Assembly (NCBI GenBank): GCA_947491025.1
Contig: CANLIC010000008.1
Coordinates: forward strand, 62,001 to 126,000
DNA from: Myxococcales bacterium
GTDB taxonomy: Bacteria > Myxococcota_A > UBA9042
DNA length: 64,000 nt
Direction: 5' to 3'
Under the pieces are notes generated by a model. That model saw nothing but the letters and a program-made list of their open reading frames with translations. It was not told where the DNA came from and ran no database searches. The first letter of the stretch is position 1. Every line of letters begins with the position of its first letter. Shown here in pieces: positions 36,001-43,741 of this stretch. The position numbers and the translations under genes were made by a program.

Positions 36001-38916
36001 GTGTGCCCGGGCCTCGAGGACTGGTTCAAGATCGAGTTGCCCAAGGGCAAGGCGTTCAGCGCCAAGGTGAATTGGACGCCCAAGCCGCAGGCGGGCCTCA
36101 TCGGCCTGCAGGTGCTCGATGCCTCGGGCCAGGGCGTGGTCGCCGGCACCGCCAACCCGTACAGCCCTGTCGCCTCCATCCCCTATCTGCAGGTGGGCGG
36201 CGTCTACTACCTCCACACCTACGTACTGCCCGTCGGCGGCAAGCCCGCGGAGCCCTACGACTACGGCCTCGACCTCCAGATCACCGACCCCAATCCCGCC
36301 GACGTCTGCCTGGCCGACGCCTATGAATCCAATAATTCCGCGGAACAGGCCTTCGAGCTTGGCTGCGGCGTCGCCAAGATGACGCTCTGTGTCGGCGATG
36401 AGGACTGGTTCTACCTCGATCTGGTGAAGGACGAGGCGGTGAAGGTCGTACTGACTCACGCCGGCAGCGGCCTTGAGTTCTCCATCCACGACAACCCGAA
36501 GACCGCGGCCCTGCAGAAGATCTCGGGCAGCGGCACCGTTGACTTCAAGGCACCGGCCGACGGCAAGTACTGGATGCGCACCGCGAGCAAGGTTGCCGGC
36601 GCCAAGCCGACGGGCACCTTCGCCTACGAACTCAAGGTGGACGGCGGCAAAGGTGTCGATCTGCGCCCGACCATCAAGAGCATGTTTCCGAAGGACGTGA
36701 TTCAAGGCGAGGACGCCTACTTGTCGACCGAGCTCGTCAACGAGTGCAAGGACGAGGCCAGCGCCTTCCACTACGCCTGGTACTTCTCCACCAACGACAA
36801 GTTGGACAGCGATGACGCCAAGGTCTTCGAGCAGGCGCTCCCGGGCCTGGGCGCCAAGAAGTCGATGGCGGTGGACGACAAGGTACCGGTTCCGGTGGAG
36901 GCCAAGCCGGGTCCGGCGTGGCTTTTCATCAAGATCGATAGCCAGAACCAAGTCGCCGAGAGCCAAGAGGTCAACAACGTCGATCACATCTCCATGCAGG
37001 TGGTCAAGCTTTGCCTTGGCGACGCGCTCGAGCCCAACAACACGCCAACCTTGGCCAAGGCGCTCGACATCGGCACCGTGCAAGACCTCTCGATCTGCCC
37101 ATTCGAGCTCGACTGGTACGTCATCGAGGCCGAGGCTGGCGAAACGTTGACACTCACCGCGACCTTCGACCAGGCGCTCGGCGACCTCGACCTCCGGCTT
37201 TACGAGCCCGGCAAGTTCGGCGCCGCGTTGGCGGTGGCGGCGACCAAGAAGGTGCCGGAACAGATCGTGTACAAGGCGGCCAAGGCGGGCAAGTACTACT
37301 TGCGTATCGGTGGCTTTGCCGGCGACAGCAACGCCTACTCGCTGTCGCTCTGCAAGAGCATGGCCGGCAAGTGCCTGGAGTGCCCGAGCGATCTGTACTG
37401 CCCGAACGGCCAGAACTGCCTGGAAGGCGGCATCTGCAAGGCGCTCGGCTGCACCCCGGGCGACAACAGCACGTGCGATGACGCCAATCACTGCACGCTC
37501 GACGTCTGCAAGGTGGGCGTCGGATGCGTCAAGTCGCCGGTGATCGCGGGCCAGCCCTGCGAAGACGGGGACGCTTGCACGCTCGGCGAGACCTGCGACG
37601 GCGCCTCGACTTGCGTCGCGGCCAAGGCCACCGCGCTGACCACCGACGCCGGCGTGCTCGGCAGCCGCGCCGGCGATCTGCTCGTCGTCGGCCCGTGGAA
37701 TCGCATCGAGGTCGGCAGCCAGCCGTCGGGCTCCGCGCGCGTCGGCTTTGTCCGCCGGCGTGACGGCCTGCAGCTGGCCTTCGACGTCACGGTGACCGCG
37801 CTCGGCTACCCAGACGTCCACCTCGCCGCGACGGCCACGGCCACCGAGGGCGGCGTGCTGGCGGCGGCTGGCTGGGGCGCGGCGTCGCAGCTGCCCAAGC
37901 CAACGCTGCCCTGGATGCCGCAAGGGACCACGGCCCTTTTCGTCGCGCTCGACGGTGCCAAGGGCACCATCACGGCGCAGCGCGTCTTTGCCGAAGAGTC
38001 GGGCTTTTCGGCATTGCACGACCTCGTCGCCCAGGGCAAGGGCTTCGTGGGCGCCGGCGGCGCCAAGGCAGCGAGCGGCAACGACGGGCAAGACGCGTGG
38101 CTGGTTGGCCTCGACGCTGGCGGCAAGACGATTTGGCAGGCCAAGGTGGGCGGCAGCGGCGACGACATGCTGTTCGCCGTGCAAGCCGTGCCGAGCGGCG
38201 GCTACCTGGGCGTCGGCGCCGATGCCGATGCCGACACCTGGCGTGCGTTGGCGGTGCGGACAGTGCCGGGCGGCGCCGTGGGCTGGCAAAAGGCGTGGCC
38301 GAGCACCGGCAAGGCGGCGCTTTTCCTCGACGTCATCATCGACGGCGCAGGCGCTGCGCACGCTGTGGGCGGCTCAGATGGCGGCGCAACACAGGCCGGT
38401 CTGGTCGGCCTGCAGCCCTTTGCCGTCGGGCTCGGGGTGCCCGACCCGGCGACGGCGCCAAGCGACGTCAAGGCGGTCAGCTTCCCGATCGCCAGCGGCG
38501 CAGGGCGGGGCTGGATCGAGTCGATCTCCCTGATCCCAGGCGGCTTCCTCGGTGGCGGCGCCAGCACTGTGGCTGATGCGGCCGTGGGCCTGCAGGGGCA
38601 GATCTGGCAATATGACGCGACCTGGAAGCAGCTGGGCGCCAGCGCGTTCGGCGCCAAGGGCGGCGGCGACGACGCGCTGCATGTGGTCGGTCGCTGGTAC
38701 CACCGCACCTACGCCTTCGGCACCAGCTTCGCCAGCACGACGCAGCCCCAGACCCTCGCCATCAGCGTGGTGCCGACCTTGCCCAGCTGCGACGACAAGA
38801 ACGCCTGCACCGTGGACGCCTGTGACGCCAAGACCGGCTGCAGCCAAACCCCGGTCGCCAACGGCACCGCTTGCGGCACGGGCGCCGGCACCTGCGCCGA
38901 CGGCATCTGCAAGTAG
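33097..38916 (+). CDS. Giant lipoprotein with PKD, CARDB, PPC and Cys-rich modules
   Basis: A 1939-residue predicted surface lipoprotein. The signal ends in the lipobox LLAAC-G, followed by an acidic spacer. Modules in order, approximately: PKD (59-145, with FFYSWDFGDGDTREV); four CARDB-like repeats (150-685, each with a NxGxxxA/T...VYLSxDxxLD pattern); PPC-like (690-815, DDWWAITLAKGD); CARDB (816-935); PPC-like (938-1065, EDWFKIELPKG) and (1068-1185, EDWFYLDLVKDE); CARDB (1185-1300); PPC-like (1304-1420); Cys-rich (1424-1508); a Gly-rich propeller-like region (1510-1895); and a final Cys-rich module (1897-1939). The ATG follows GGAG by 6 bases; the frame is open further upstream without support. 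CARDB is an adhesion-type fold and PPC a common exported-protein appendage. No enzyme core is visible, so adhesion or scaffolding is inferred. Confidence 0.82.
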   Translation: MTVSPARKPWPMSPRFANFVLCALLAACGTEPVAQTDAGQDIAEEVDSQDVEEVVVIPTFDLSLTASTTSGNVPLPVQFTLTLDTDTPATEFFYSWDFGDGDTREVNPDDEPELVGGMTHTFKYKGTFPTRVTVTWRKNFNVKKTVTQEIEVRQPAALSLSTIAVTGATEVKVGDKISLTFSILNEGAAITTPFETQILLSQDDIVDANDVVAATIAHTDMASGLEGVSAISYPVAKPYEFNVPVGVPDGLWFVLVHVDPKAAVPELNRLDNLGYATSLLQIDSTLLEPADLTIGAPKLSQNKPVTPGDTASYTVEIKNVGKGEAKGFKFGVYLSKDQKLDLIPNQAVGGGDISKHDMLITDPANSTLPSLDEGKAFTVFRALSVPTLPNGTYFLLSKVDVDNVVFETNEDNNTAIGETTLTVKKTVKEGVDVGLLAMVVKPKASYLGGNIGVNWHVKNLGTMQSPKFPATIYFCPTSTLSKSQCVINQTKFELPPLAVGEEKLDVTSISINVATPLQNWYLFMLIDPENTVAELDEGNNLQKWDNPPLKVTASAQVEIKPENLGFHPASVVAGGEIKVSHKVVNTGNTGSGATETWYVLSTVPEISLLNTTNGKAAIVKKVNDSGVDGLDVGQRAETIVVPEGLDHKVTAYYVGVILDATAKEKTDSKGNNAIGSATALQVSGAKGGCYEDEHDNDKTNNDKAESAVALAVGNHNKLGSCANDDWWAITLAKGDSLVVKVLSSEILSTSPIAADLDVDLVAPDGTVIDSKKGLGLAKQAVALSVQKSGTYKIRVYPHAAGVQAQYQLVLQVDPPPAGIDLFGSTLVASPSATYPGGLIKARLDLTNLGATAAGKFSIRYVLSSDAVIDAADTKLKEVSYPSLGATETLETLETIVLPNIPGGKYYLGALIDVGEQVLESNEKNNAIASNSINLNTQFSCATDAFTGNHTVGDAAPIESKSAVYEKLNVCPGLEDWFKIELPKGKAFSAKVNWTPKPQAGLIGLQVLDASGQGVVAGTANPYSPVASIPYLQVGGVYYLHTYVLPVGGKPAEPYDYGLDLQITDPNPADVCLADAYESNNSAEQAFELGCGVAKMTLCVGDEDWFYLDLVKDEAVKVVLTHAGSGLEFSIHDNPKTAALQKISGSGTVDFKAPADGKYWMRTASKVAGAKPTGTFAYELKVDGGKGVDLRPTIKSMFPKDVIQGEDAYLSTELVNECKDEASAFHYAWYFSTNDKLDSDDAKVFEQALPGLGAKKSMAVDDKVPVPVEAKPGPAWLFIKIDSQNQVAESQEVNNVDHISMQVVKLCLGDALEPNNTPTLAKALDIGTVQDLSICPFELDWYVIEAEAGETLTLTATFDQALGDLDLRLYEPGKFGAALAVAATKKVPEQIVYKAAKAGKYYLRIGGFAGDSNAYSLSLCKSMAGKCLECPSDLYCPNGQNCLEGGICKALGCTPGDNSTCDDANHCTLDVCKVGVGCVKSPVIAGQPCEDGDACTLGETCDGASTCVAAKATALTTDAGVLGSRAGDLLVVGPWNRIEVGSQPSGSARVGFVRRRDGLQLAFDVTVTALGYPDVHLAATATATEGGVLAAAGWGAASQLPKPTLPWMPQGTTALFVALDGAKGTITAQRVFAEESGFSALHDLVAQGKGFVGAGGAKAASGNDGQDAWLVGLDAGGKTIWQAKVGGSGDDMLFAVQAVPSGGYLGVGADADADTWRALAVRTVPGGAVGWQKAWPSTGKAALFLDVIIDGAGAAHAVGGSDGGATQAGLVGLQPFAVGLGVPDPATAPSDVKAVSFPIASGAGRGWIESISLIPGGFLGGGASTVADAAVGLQGQIWQYDATWKQLGASAFGAKGGGDDALHVVGRWYHRTYAFGTSFASTTQPQTLAISVVPTLPSCDDKNACTVDACDAKTGCSQTPVANGTACGTGAGTCADGICK

Positions 38917-38925
38917 CCTTCAGAG

Positions 38926-41580
38926 ATGGCATCGACGATGGCCAAGGCCGGCAAGCCAGGGCGAACGCAGGCCGTTGTGCTACCGGCGCTGCCGTCTGTC
39001 GATAGCGGCGACCTGGAGGCGCTGGGCGTCGAGCCATCGGAGGATGCCGCGGCGCTGGCCGCCCGTGCCGAGGCCGCCGAGACCGAGTTCGACTTCATGG
39101 CCGCAGATGTGTTGTGGCGCGCGGCCTTGCGGCGGGCGCCGGTCGCCGAGCGGTTGAGCCGCAGCTGTGACCTCGCGCGGTTCCTGGTCGAGCGCTACGG
39201 TCAATTCACCGAGGTCGCCGTCTGGCTCGATGACGCGAGCTTCGCCCCCGAAGCCCAAGAGGGGCCGACTTTTCGCGTCCTGGCGGCCCTCTGCGCCCGC
39301 GCTGCGGCCGAGACCCAGCACCCGCGTAGCCTCACCCTCGACGCGGCGCTGGCGGCCCGTGGCGAGGCCGAGGCGCTGTACCGCCACGCCATGCGCCTGC
39401 AGAGCGCGGGCGACGTCGAAGCGGCCCTCGCACTGCTGCGAACGCACGCAGCCAGCTTGCCGGTCGACGGCCCTGCCGCGGCCATGCTGCGGAGCCTGCA
39501 GGTCGATGCCGACCGTCAATGGGGCGCCATGGCCGCGCCGATCGAGGCGGCGCTGGCCCGCCGCGATCTCCAAGCAGCCGTCGAGGGGATGCGTGCGCTC
39601 GGTGCCGGGCGCGGCCACGATGGCGCCATGCGCAGCCTGCAGGCCAGGCTCGCAGACTTGGAAGCAGAGCTCCGGGCCGAAGCGCTCCGGGCCGAGCTCG
39701 ACCGTGCGCTCGACGCCGACGACCTCGTAGAGGCCGGGGCGATCGCCGACCGCCTCTGCGCCGCGCCCGGAAGCAGCGACGCCGACCGTCGGACCCGCGA
39801 CAACCTGCGCCTGCGCCTGCGCGCCAAGCGACGTGCCGAGGAACTGCAAGCCGCCATAGCGATCGCCGACGATGAGGCCCAGATTCGGGCCCTGCTCGCG
39901 CTGCAAGACGCTGACGACGCCGAGATCCCCCAGGTGCTGCGGCCGCGCTGGCAGGTGCTGCGGCTGGCCTGCACCGCCGCCGACGCCGAGGCCTTGGCGC
40001 CGCTGGCTAAGGGCCTGCTCGCCCTAGAGGCGCTGGTCGCCGCCGAGCGCGACGACGACCTCGAGGCCGCCGCGGCTGCCCTCGAGCGCCTGCCGGCGAC
40101 CCTGCGCGATCTGCCGCCGGCGCGAAAGGTCTCGCAGCGCATTGAGGAGTATCGGACGACCTTGCAGCAAGCGCAGGAAGAGGCGCTGGTCGACGCGGCG
40201 CGGGCCATGCTGCAGGCGGGTGAGCCCCAGGAGGCGCGCGCCCTGCTGCGCGAGCTGCCCGACGCCCGCAGCCCGGCAGCGCGGGCGATGCGCGATGAGA
40301 TCGACGCCTACGAGGCGCGTGATGCGCGCCGCGAGAAGCTCTGGGCCGAGCTGCAGCGCCTTGAGCGCGAGGGCCGCCTCTTCGCCGTCCGCCGCGCTCT
40401 GCACGCCTGGCGCCAAAGCGACCCGGAGGGCGCTGGGGTCGCCGAAGCGCTGGAGGCCCGCGTGCAAGAGCGCGCCCGCCAAGAGCTGTTTTCGACGCCG
40501 GTGCCGCCCTTCAACTTGCGCTTCGACGACGCGGCAAAGGCGACCGGTGTCGCCGGCGGCCGCCTGGTCGCTGTCTGTAACCGCCTGTGGTTGTGGATCA
40601 ATCCAGAAACCCGCGGTCTGTCGCCCTTTGAGCTGCCCTCGACCTACGCATTCGACGGCCGCGTGGCGACGAGAATCGGCGCCAAGGGCGCTCGGGCGCG
40701 GGCGCTCGGCAGCAGCAGGGGCCGACTGGTGGCGGTCGAGGCCGAGGTCGGCGGCCGGCCCGAGGTGGTGCAAGGGCGGCCGTTGGTGGAGTTGACGCGA
40801 GGTGACGCCCAGATCGTCTCGGCCGAGCTGTTGCCAGACGCCGACCAGCTCATCTTGCTGGTGAGGCCGCAGGGCGAGACGGCAACGGCATTGGTGCGCG
40901 TGGACGCCGACAGCTTCGAGATCATCCACTGGAGCCGGCCCAAGCCGGCGCTGATGTCGGCGGTCGGCGTCGCGCACGATCCCACCGGCGTGCTCGCCCT
41001 GACCACGCCAGAGGCAAGGCGCAAGCGAGCCTACGCCCTCGGCCGTCTGGACGGCGCTGGCCGGACGCGGGCCGAAATCGACCAAGGCGATCTCGGCGAG
41101 GCCCTGGCAGGCCTGCGCCGCGCCATCGCGTGGCCCGAGCAAGATCGGCTCTACGCGAGCTGGCAGGGCATGGACCCCTTCGATCCCGAACGCACGATCG
41201 ACGAGCCCTCGCTTTTGGTGCTGCGCGGCGACAAGCTGGTCTTCTGTTCGGCGGAGCTGCGGCGCCGCTTCGCCACCAAGTCCCTGCTCACCATCGATCA
41301 CGCCTGGACGCTCGACCGCGCCAATGGCCGGCTCTGGTTCGCGGCGTTACCACGTGCCGATCAGGGGCCTGGCCCAGCGAGCTTGGTTGGGGTCGACGCG
41401 CGTTCGCTGCGGCCGGATGAGCCGGTCACCCTCGAAGGCGTCGAGCGTGTGCTGGGTGTTCATGGTCTGGACGATGGGGCGGTGGCGTTCTGTCTCTTGC
41501 AGGGTGGCGGCCATGCGTTGGCGCGGCTGCAGCGCACCGATGGCGAGATCGCGTTGACGATTGACCGCCTGCCAGTCTAG
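38926..41580 (+). CDS. Large protein of unknown function, helical repeats plus beta-propeller-like half
   Basis: An 884-residue protein I do not recognise. Residues 1-520 are almost wholly helical, Ala/Leu/Arg/Glu-rich and periodic, reminiscent of TPR-like or coiled repeats (recurring AEALxRHAMRLQSAGDVEAAL, EALVDAARAMLQAGEPQEARALL). Residues 530-884 are beta-rich with repeated short strands and turns (GGRLVAVCNRLWLWINPETRGLSPF, GRLWFAALPRAD), like a degenerate propeller. No signal peptide or membrane helix is seen, so it is probably cytoplasmic. It begins 9 bp after the giant lipoprotein gene and may be co-transcribed with it. An ATG at 38938 is an alternative start. A promoter for the next gene overlaps its end. 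Confidence 0.72.
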   Translation: MASTMAKAGKPGRTQAVVLPALPSVDSGDLEALGVEPSEDAAALAARAEAAETEFDFMAADVLWRAALRRAPVAERLSRSCDLARFLVERYGQFTEVAVWLDDASFAPEAQEGPTFRVLAALCARAAAETQHPRSLTLDAALAARGEAEALYRHAMRLQSAGDVEAALALLRTHAASLPVDGPAAAMLRSLQVDADRQWGAMAAPIEAALARRDLQAAVEGMRALGAGRGHDGAMRSLQARLADLEAELRAEALRAELDRALDADDLVEAGAIADRLCAAPGSSDADRRTRDNLRLRLRAKRRAEELQAAIAIADDEAQIRALLALQDADDAEIPQVLRPRWQVLRLACTAADAEALAPLAKGLLALEALVAAERDDDLEAAAAALERLPATLRDLPPARKVSQRIEEYRTTLQQAQEEALVDAARAMLQAGEPQEARALLRELPDARSPAARAMRDEIDAYEARDARREKLWAELQRLEREGRLFAVRRALHAWRQSDPEGAGVAEALEARVQERARQELFSTPVPPFNLRFDDAAKATGVAGGRLVAVCNRLWLWINPETRGLSPFELPSTYAFDGRVATRIGAKGARARALGSSRGRLVAVEAEVGGRPEVVQGRPLVELTRGDAQIVSAELLPDADQLILLVRPQGETATALVRVDADSFEIIHWSRPKPALMSAVGVAHDPTGVLALTTPEARRKRAYALGRLDGAGRTRAEIDQGDLGEALAGLRRAIAWPEQDRLYASWQGMDPFDPERTIDEPSLLVLRGDKLVFCSAELRRRFATKSLLTIDHAWTLDRANGRLWFAALPRADQGPGPASLVGVDARSLRPDEPVTLEGVERVLGVHGLDDGAVAFCLLQGGGHALARLQRTDGEIALTIDRLPV

Positions 41581-41583
41581 GGT
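41554..41583 (+). promoter_or_regulatory. Promoter of the 40-residue basic protein gene
   Basis: TTGACG, an 18-bp spacer, then TAGGGT, overlapping the stop codon of the preceding gene; predicted start near 41590, about 77 nt before the ATG at 41667. Confidence 0.45.
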
Positions 41584-41666
41584 GCGCGCCCCACTGGCGC
41601 CGACGCCAAACGGGATCTCTCAGGGAGCGCCAGCCAACAAGCGGCGCGATGGTCTAGGAGCAGCAG

Positions 41667-41789
41667 ATGGGCAAGGGCAGCATGACGGTCAAGAAGCGCC
41701 AGAAAGTCTCGCGCCGTAAGAAGATCGCCCGCGTGAAGCGCCACGTCGAGGCGGCGAAGCAGGCCGCTCGCGAGCAAAAGGGGCGCTAG
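41667..41789 (+). CDS. Small basic protein (40 aa), ribosomal-protein-like composition
   Basis: A 40-residue protein with 16 Lys/Arg plus a His and only two acidic residues. It starts MGKGSMTVKKRQKVSRRKK and continues into a helical ARVKRHVEAAKQAAREQ stretch. AGGAG lies 6 bases before the ATG, and a promoter-like sequence overlaps the end of the upstream gene, so it looks independently expressed. Composition and the VKKRxK..RRKK cluster recall very small ribosome-associated proteins such as bS22 or the COX24/mS38 group, but the match is too short to claim. No other frame here is convincing. It could also be a nucleic-acid-binding protein of another kind. Confidence 0.65.
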   Translation: MGKGSMTVKKRQKVSRRKKIARVKRHVEAAKQAAREQKGR

Positions 41790-41817
41790 CGGATCGCGCC
41801 GACGGGGCGCAGGCAAC

Positions 41818-42813
41818 ATGGTCCGACTCCGCCGAGAAATCGAGGGCATCCGCCCGAGCCGCGCGACCCCACCACCGCCGTGGGTCGACGACGCCGCGAT
41901 CACCGCGGCGCTGACGCCGGCGTTTGACGACGAGATCGTCGCCACAGACGGGCGGCGGGTCTTGATCGCTGGCGTGCCGCGACTCGACCTGGCACTGCGG
42001 CTGTGCGCCGGCGACCGCTTCGTCACCGTGTGTGATCTGACGCCAGCGGCGGCCGCTCTCGCACACGCGAGCCTGCCAGCCGAAGCGCTCGGCCGACTGC
42101 AGTTCGTCAGCAAATCCTACGGCGACGCGGCCTTTGCGCCATCTTCGTTCGACGTCGTCGCCTACTTCGAGACCCTGCATCTGTGGGCCGAGCCCGAGTG
42201 GGTCGCGCACAAGCTCGGACGAGAACTGAAAGTCGATGGCCGCCTCTTCGCGCGGCTCTGGACCAGCGGCGACGTCCCGGCTGCGGCAACGCTCGATAGC
42301 AATGGTCCATCTGCCTTTGGCCGCGGAGGCGGCGTCTTTGGCGCAGGCAGCGCAGCCGCGCCCCCTGTGCCGTCGACGCCGACGCCCCAAGATCCGCCCT
42401 GGCACGCGCCGCTTCTGCGGTGGGTGAGGCGGCTGCCGGAGATCGGGCGGCCCGAGGCAGCGGCCCTGCTCGACGCTGTAGGGCGCGACGCGGTCGATCG
42501 CGGCGCCCTTCGCCTGGCGTTGACGCCGCGCCTAGACGCCACCGCGCAGCTAGGCGCTATCGCCAGCCGCCTACGGGTCGAGGCGGTCGCCGTGGCGCCG
42601 GGCGGGCTCGGCGAGCTCGCGACCCTGGCTGCGCATGGTCGCGGCCCCTGGCGGGCGCTGGCGTCGCGGGCCCTTGGGCCGCTGGCGGCCGGGCTCGCGG
42701 AGGTCACGGCTGAGGACGCAACGTTGCCTTCAGCGTCGGAAGGGCGCATCGTCACGGTGGTCGCGCGACGCGCGCTCGGCGACCCGCGTGGGCTGGCGGG
42801 GCGTAGTCTCTAG
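41818..42813 (+). CDS. Methyltransferase-like protein (degenerate class I fold)
   Basis: A 331-residue protein. Residues 45-150 look like a class I SAM-binding fold: strand VLIAGVPRLDLALRL, an acidic end at VTVCDLTPAAAALA, then FDVVAYFETLHLWAEPEWVAHKLGRELKVDGRLFARLW, which resembles the motif IV-post region of methyltransferases. The glycine motif I (GxGxG) is not intact, so activity is uncertain. A Gly/Pro-rich linker (about 160-195) is followed by a helical C-terminal region with no recognised domain. The ATG has no strong ribosome site. It precedes tatB by 22 bp and may be co-transcribed with the small basic protein gene upstream and with tatBC. Confidence 0.6.
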   Translation: MVRLRREIEGIRPSRATPPPPWVDDAAITAALTPAFDDEIVATDGRRVLIAGVPRLDLALRLCAGDRFVTVCDLTPAAAALAHASLPAEALGRLQFVSKSYGDAAFAPSSFDVVAYFETLHLWAEPEWVAHKLGRELKVDGRLFARLWTSGDVPAAATLDSNGPSAFGRGGGVFGAGSAAAPPVPSTPTPQDPPWHAPLLRWVRRLPEIGRPEAAALLDAVGRDAVDRGALRLALTPRLDATAQLGAIASRLRVEAVAVAPGGLGELATLAAHGRGPWRALASRALGPLAAGLAEVTAEDATLPSASEGRIVTVVARRALGDPRGLAGRSL

Positions 42814-42835
42814 GCGCTGGCAGGGGTAGGGGGCC

Positions 42836-43741
42836 GTGTTCGGGATTGGCGGACCAGAGCTGATCGTCATCGCGGTACTGGCGCTGATCTTGGTAGGCCC
42901 GGAGCAGCTTCCCAAGGTGGTGAAGACCGTCGGGACCGGGCTGCGCGATCTGCGCCGGGCCGCCAACCTGGCCCAGGCCGAGTTGCGCGAGACCATGGAT
43001 GAGCTGGTCCGCGAGGTCGAGGCCGACCCGCCGGCCGCGAAGGGCGCTGCTGCTGCCGCGGCGGCGGCGGAAGAGGCCAGGCGCAAGGTGGCCGAGGCCG
43101 TGGCGCAAGCCAGCGTGCAAGCACAGGTCGCGGCCAGGCGCAGCGATGGTCCACCGCCGGCGCCCAGCGGCGCCGGGTCGACAGAAACCGGCGTCTCGGC
43201 TCCGGCCGCCGCCGAATCGGTCGACGGCCCGGAAAGCCAAGGCGCAGCGGCTGCGGTGTCTGGTACCGCCGAAGCGACACCCGTGCGCAGCTTCTCGGAC
43301 GCGGCCGCGGCGAGCCAAGACCGGGCCCGCCGACGTCGGGAGATCGGCGATCTGCTGGCGGCCGAGGCGGCCAAGCTCCAACAGCAGCGCGCATTGTCTG
43401 GCGAAGCCGAGATCTTGGCGCCGTGGACGTCCGAGGCGCCGCCAACGCTGCTGCCGGCACGGAGCGCGGCGGTCGAGGCTGCGCCGTCGCCAACAGCGTC
43501 GACCGAGGGCATCCCTTCGGCGGAGCGCGGCGCGCTGCCCGGGAGCGGCGCGTTGCCCGTGGGGGTCAGTGGCACCGTGCCGAGGCGCGCGGCGGTGGCA
43601 CGGCACGGCAGCCCAGCGGCGGCACTTGCTCAGGCGGCTGCAGCGCAGCCAGCGGCGCCAGCGAACCTGGCGCCCGCGGACCGGCACGCCGATGACGTGG
43701 CGGCACCCTCGGCGCCGAGCGCGCCAGAGGAGCTGGTGTGA
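42836..43741 (+). CDS. tatB: Twin-arginine translocation protein TatB (or TatA/B)
   Basis: Inner-membrane component of the Tat pathway, which exports folded proteins. It starts at GTG with VFGIGGPELIVIAVLALILVGPEQLP: the glycine-rich start, one short membrane helix (about 7-21), the GPE hinge and then an amphipathic helix (KVVKTVGTGLRDLRRAANLAQAELRE). The Glu in GGPELI and the GPEQLP hinge favour TatB. At 301 residues it is longer than usual (about 170) because of an Ala/Pro-rich, probably disordered C-terminus. It overlaps tatC by 4 bp (GTGA). No second tatA gene is in the window. Confidence 0.87.
   Translation: MFGIGGPELIVIAVLALILVGPEQLPKVVKTVGTGLRDLRRAANLAQAELRETMDELVREVEADPPAAKGAAAAAAAAEEARRKVAEAVAQASVQAQVAARRSDGPPPAPSGAGSTETGVSAPAAAESVDGPESQGAAAAVSGTAEATPVRSFSDAAAASQDRARRRREIGDLLAAEAAKLQQQRALSGEAEILAPWTSEAPPTLLPARSAAVEAAPSPTASTEGIPSAERGALPGSGALPVGVSGTVPRRAAVARHGSPAAALAQAAAAQPAAPANLAPADRHADDVAAPSAPSAPEELV

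Noticed and set aside
35305..38361. A 1018-codon open frame on the minus strand opposite the giant lipoprotein gene
   Set aside because: It is a shadow produced by GC-rich third positions of the real gene; its product is Arg/Val/Ala/Gly-rich with no motif, and the plus frame has signal peptide, lipobox and domains.
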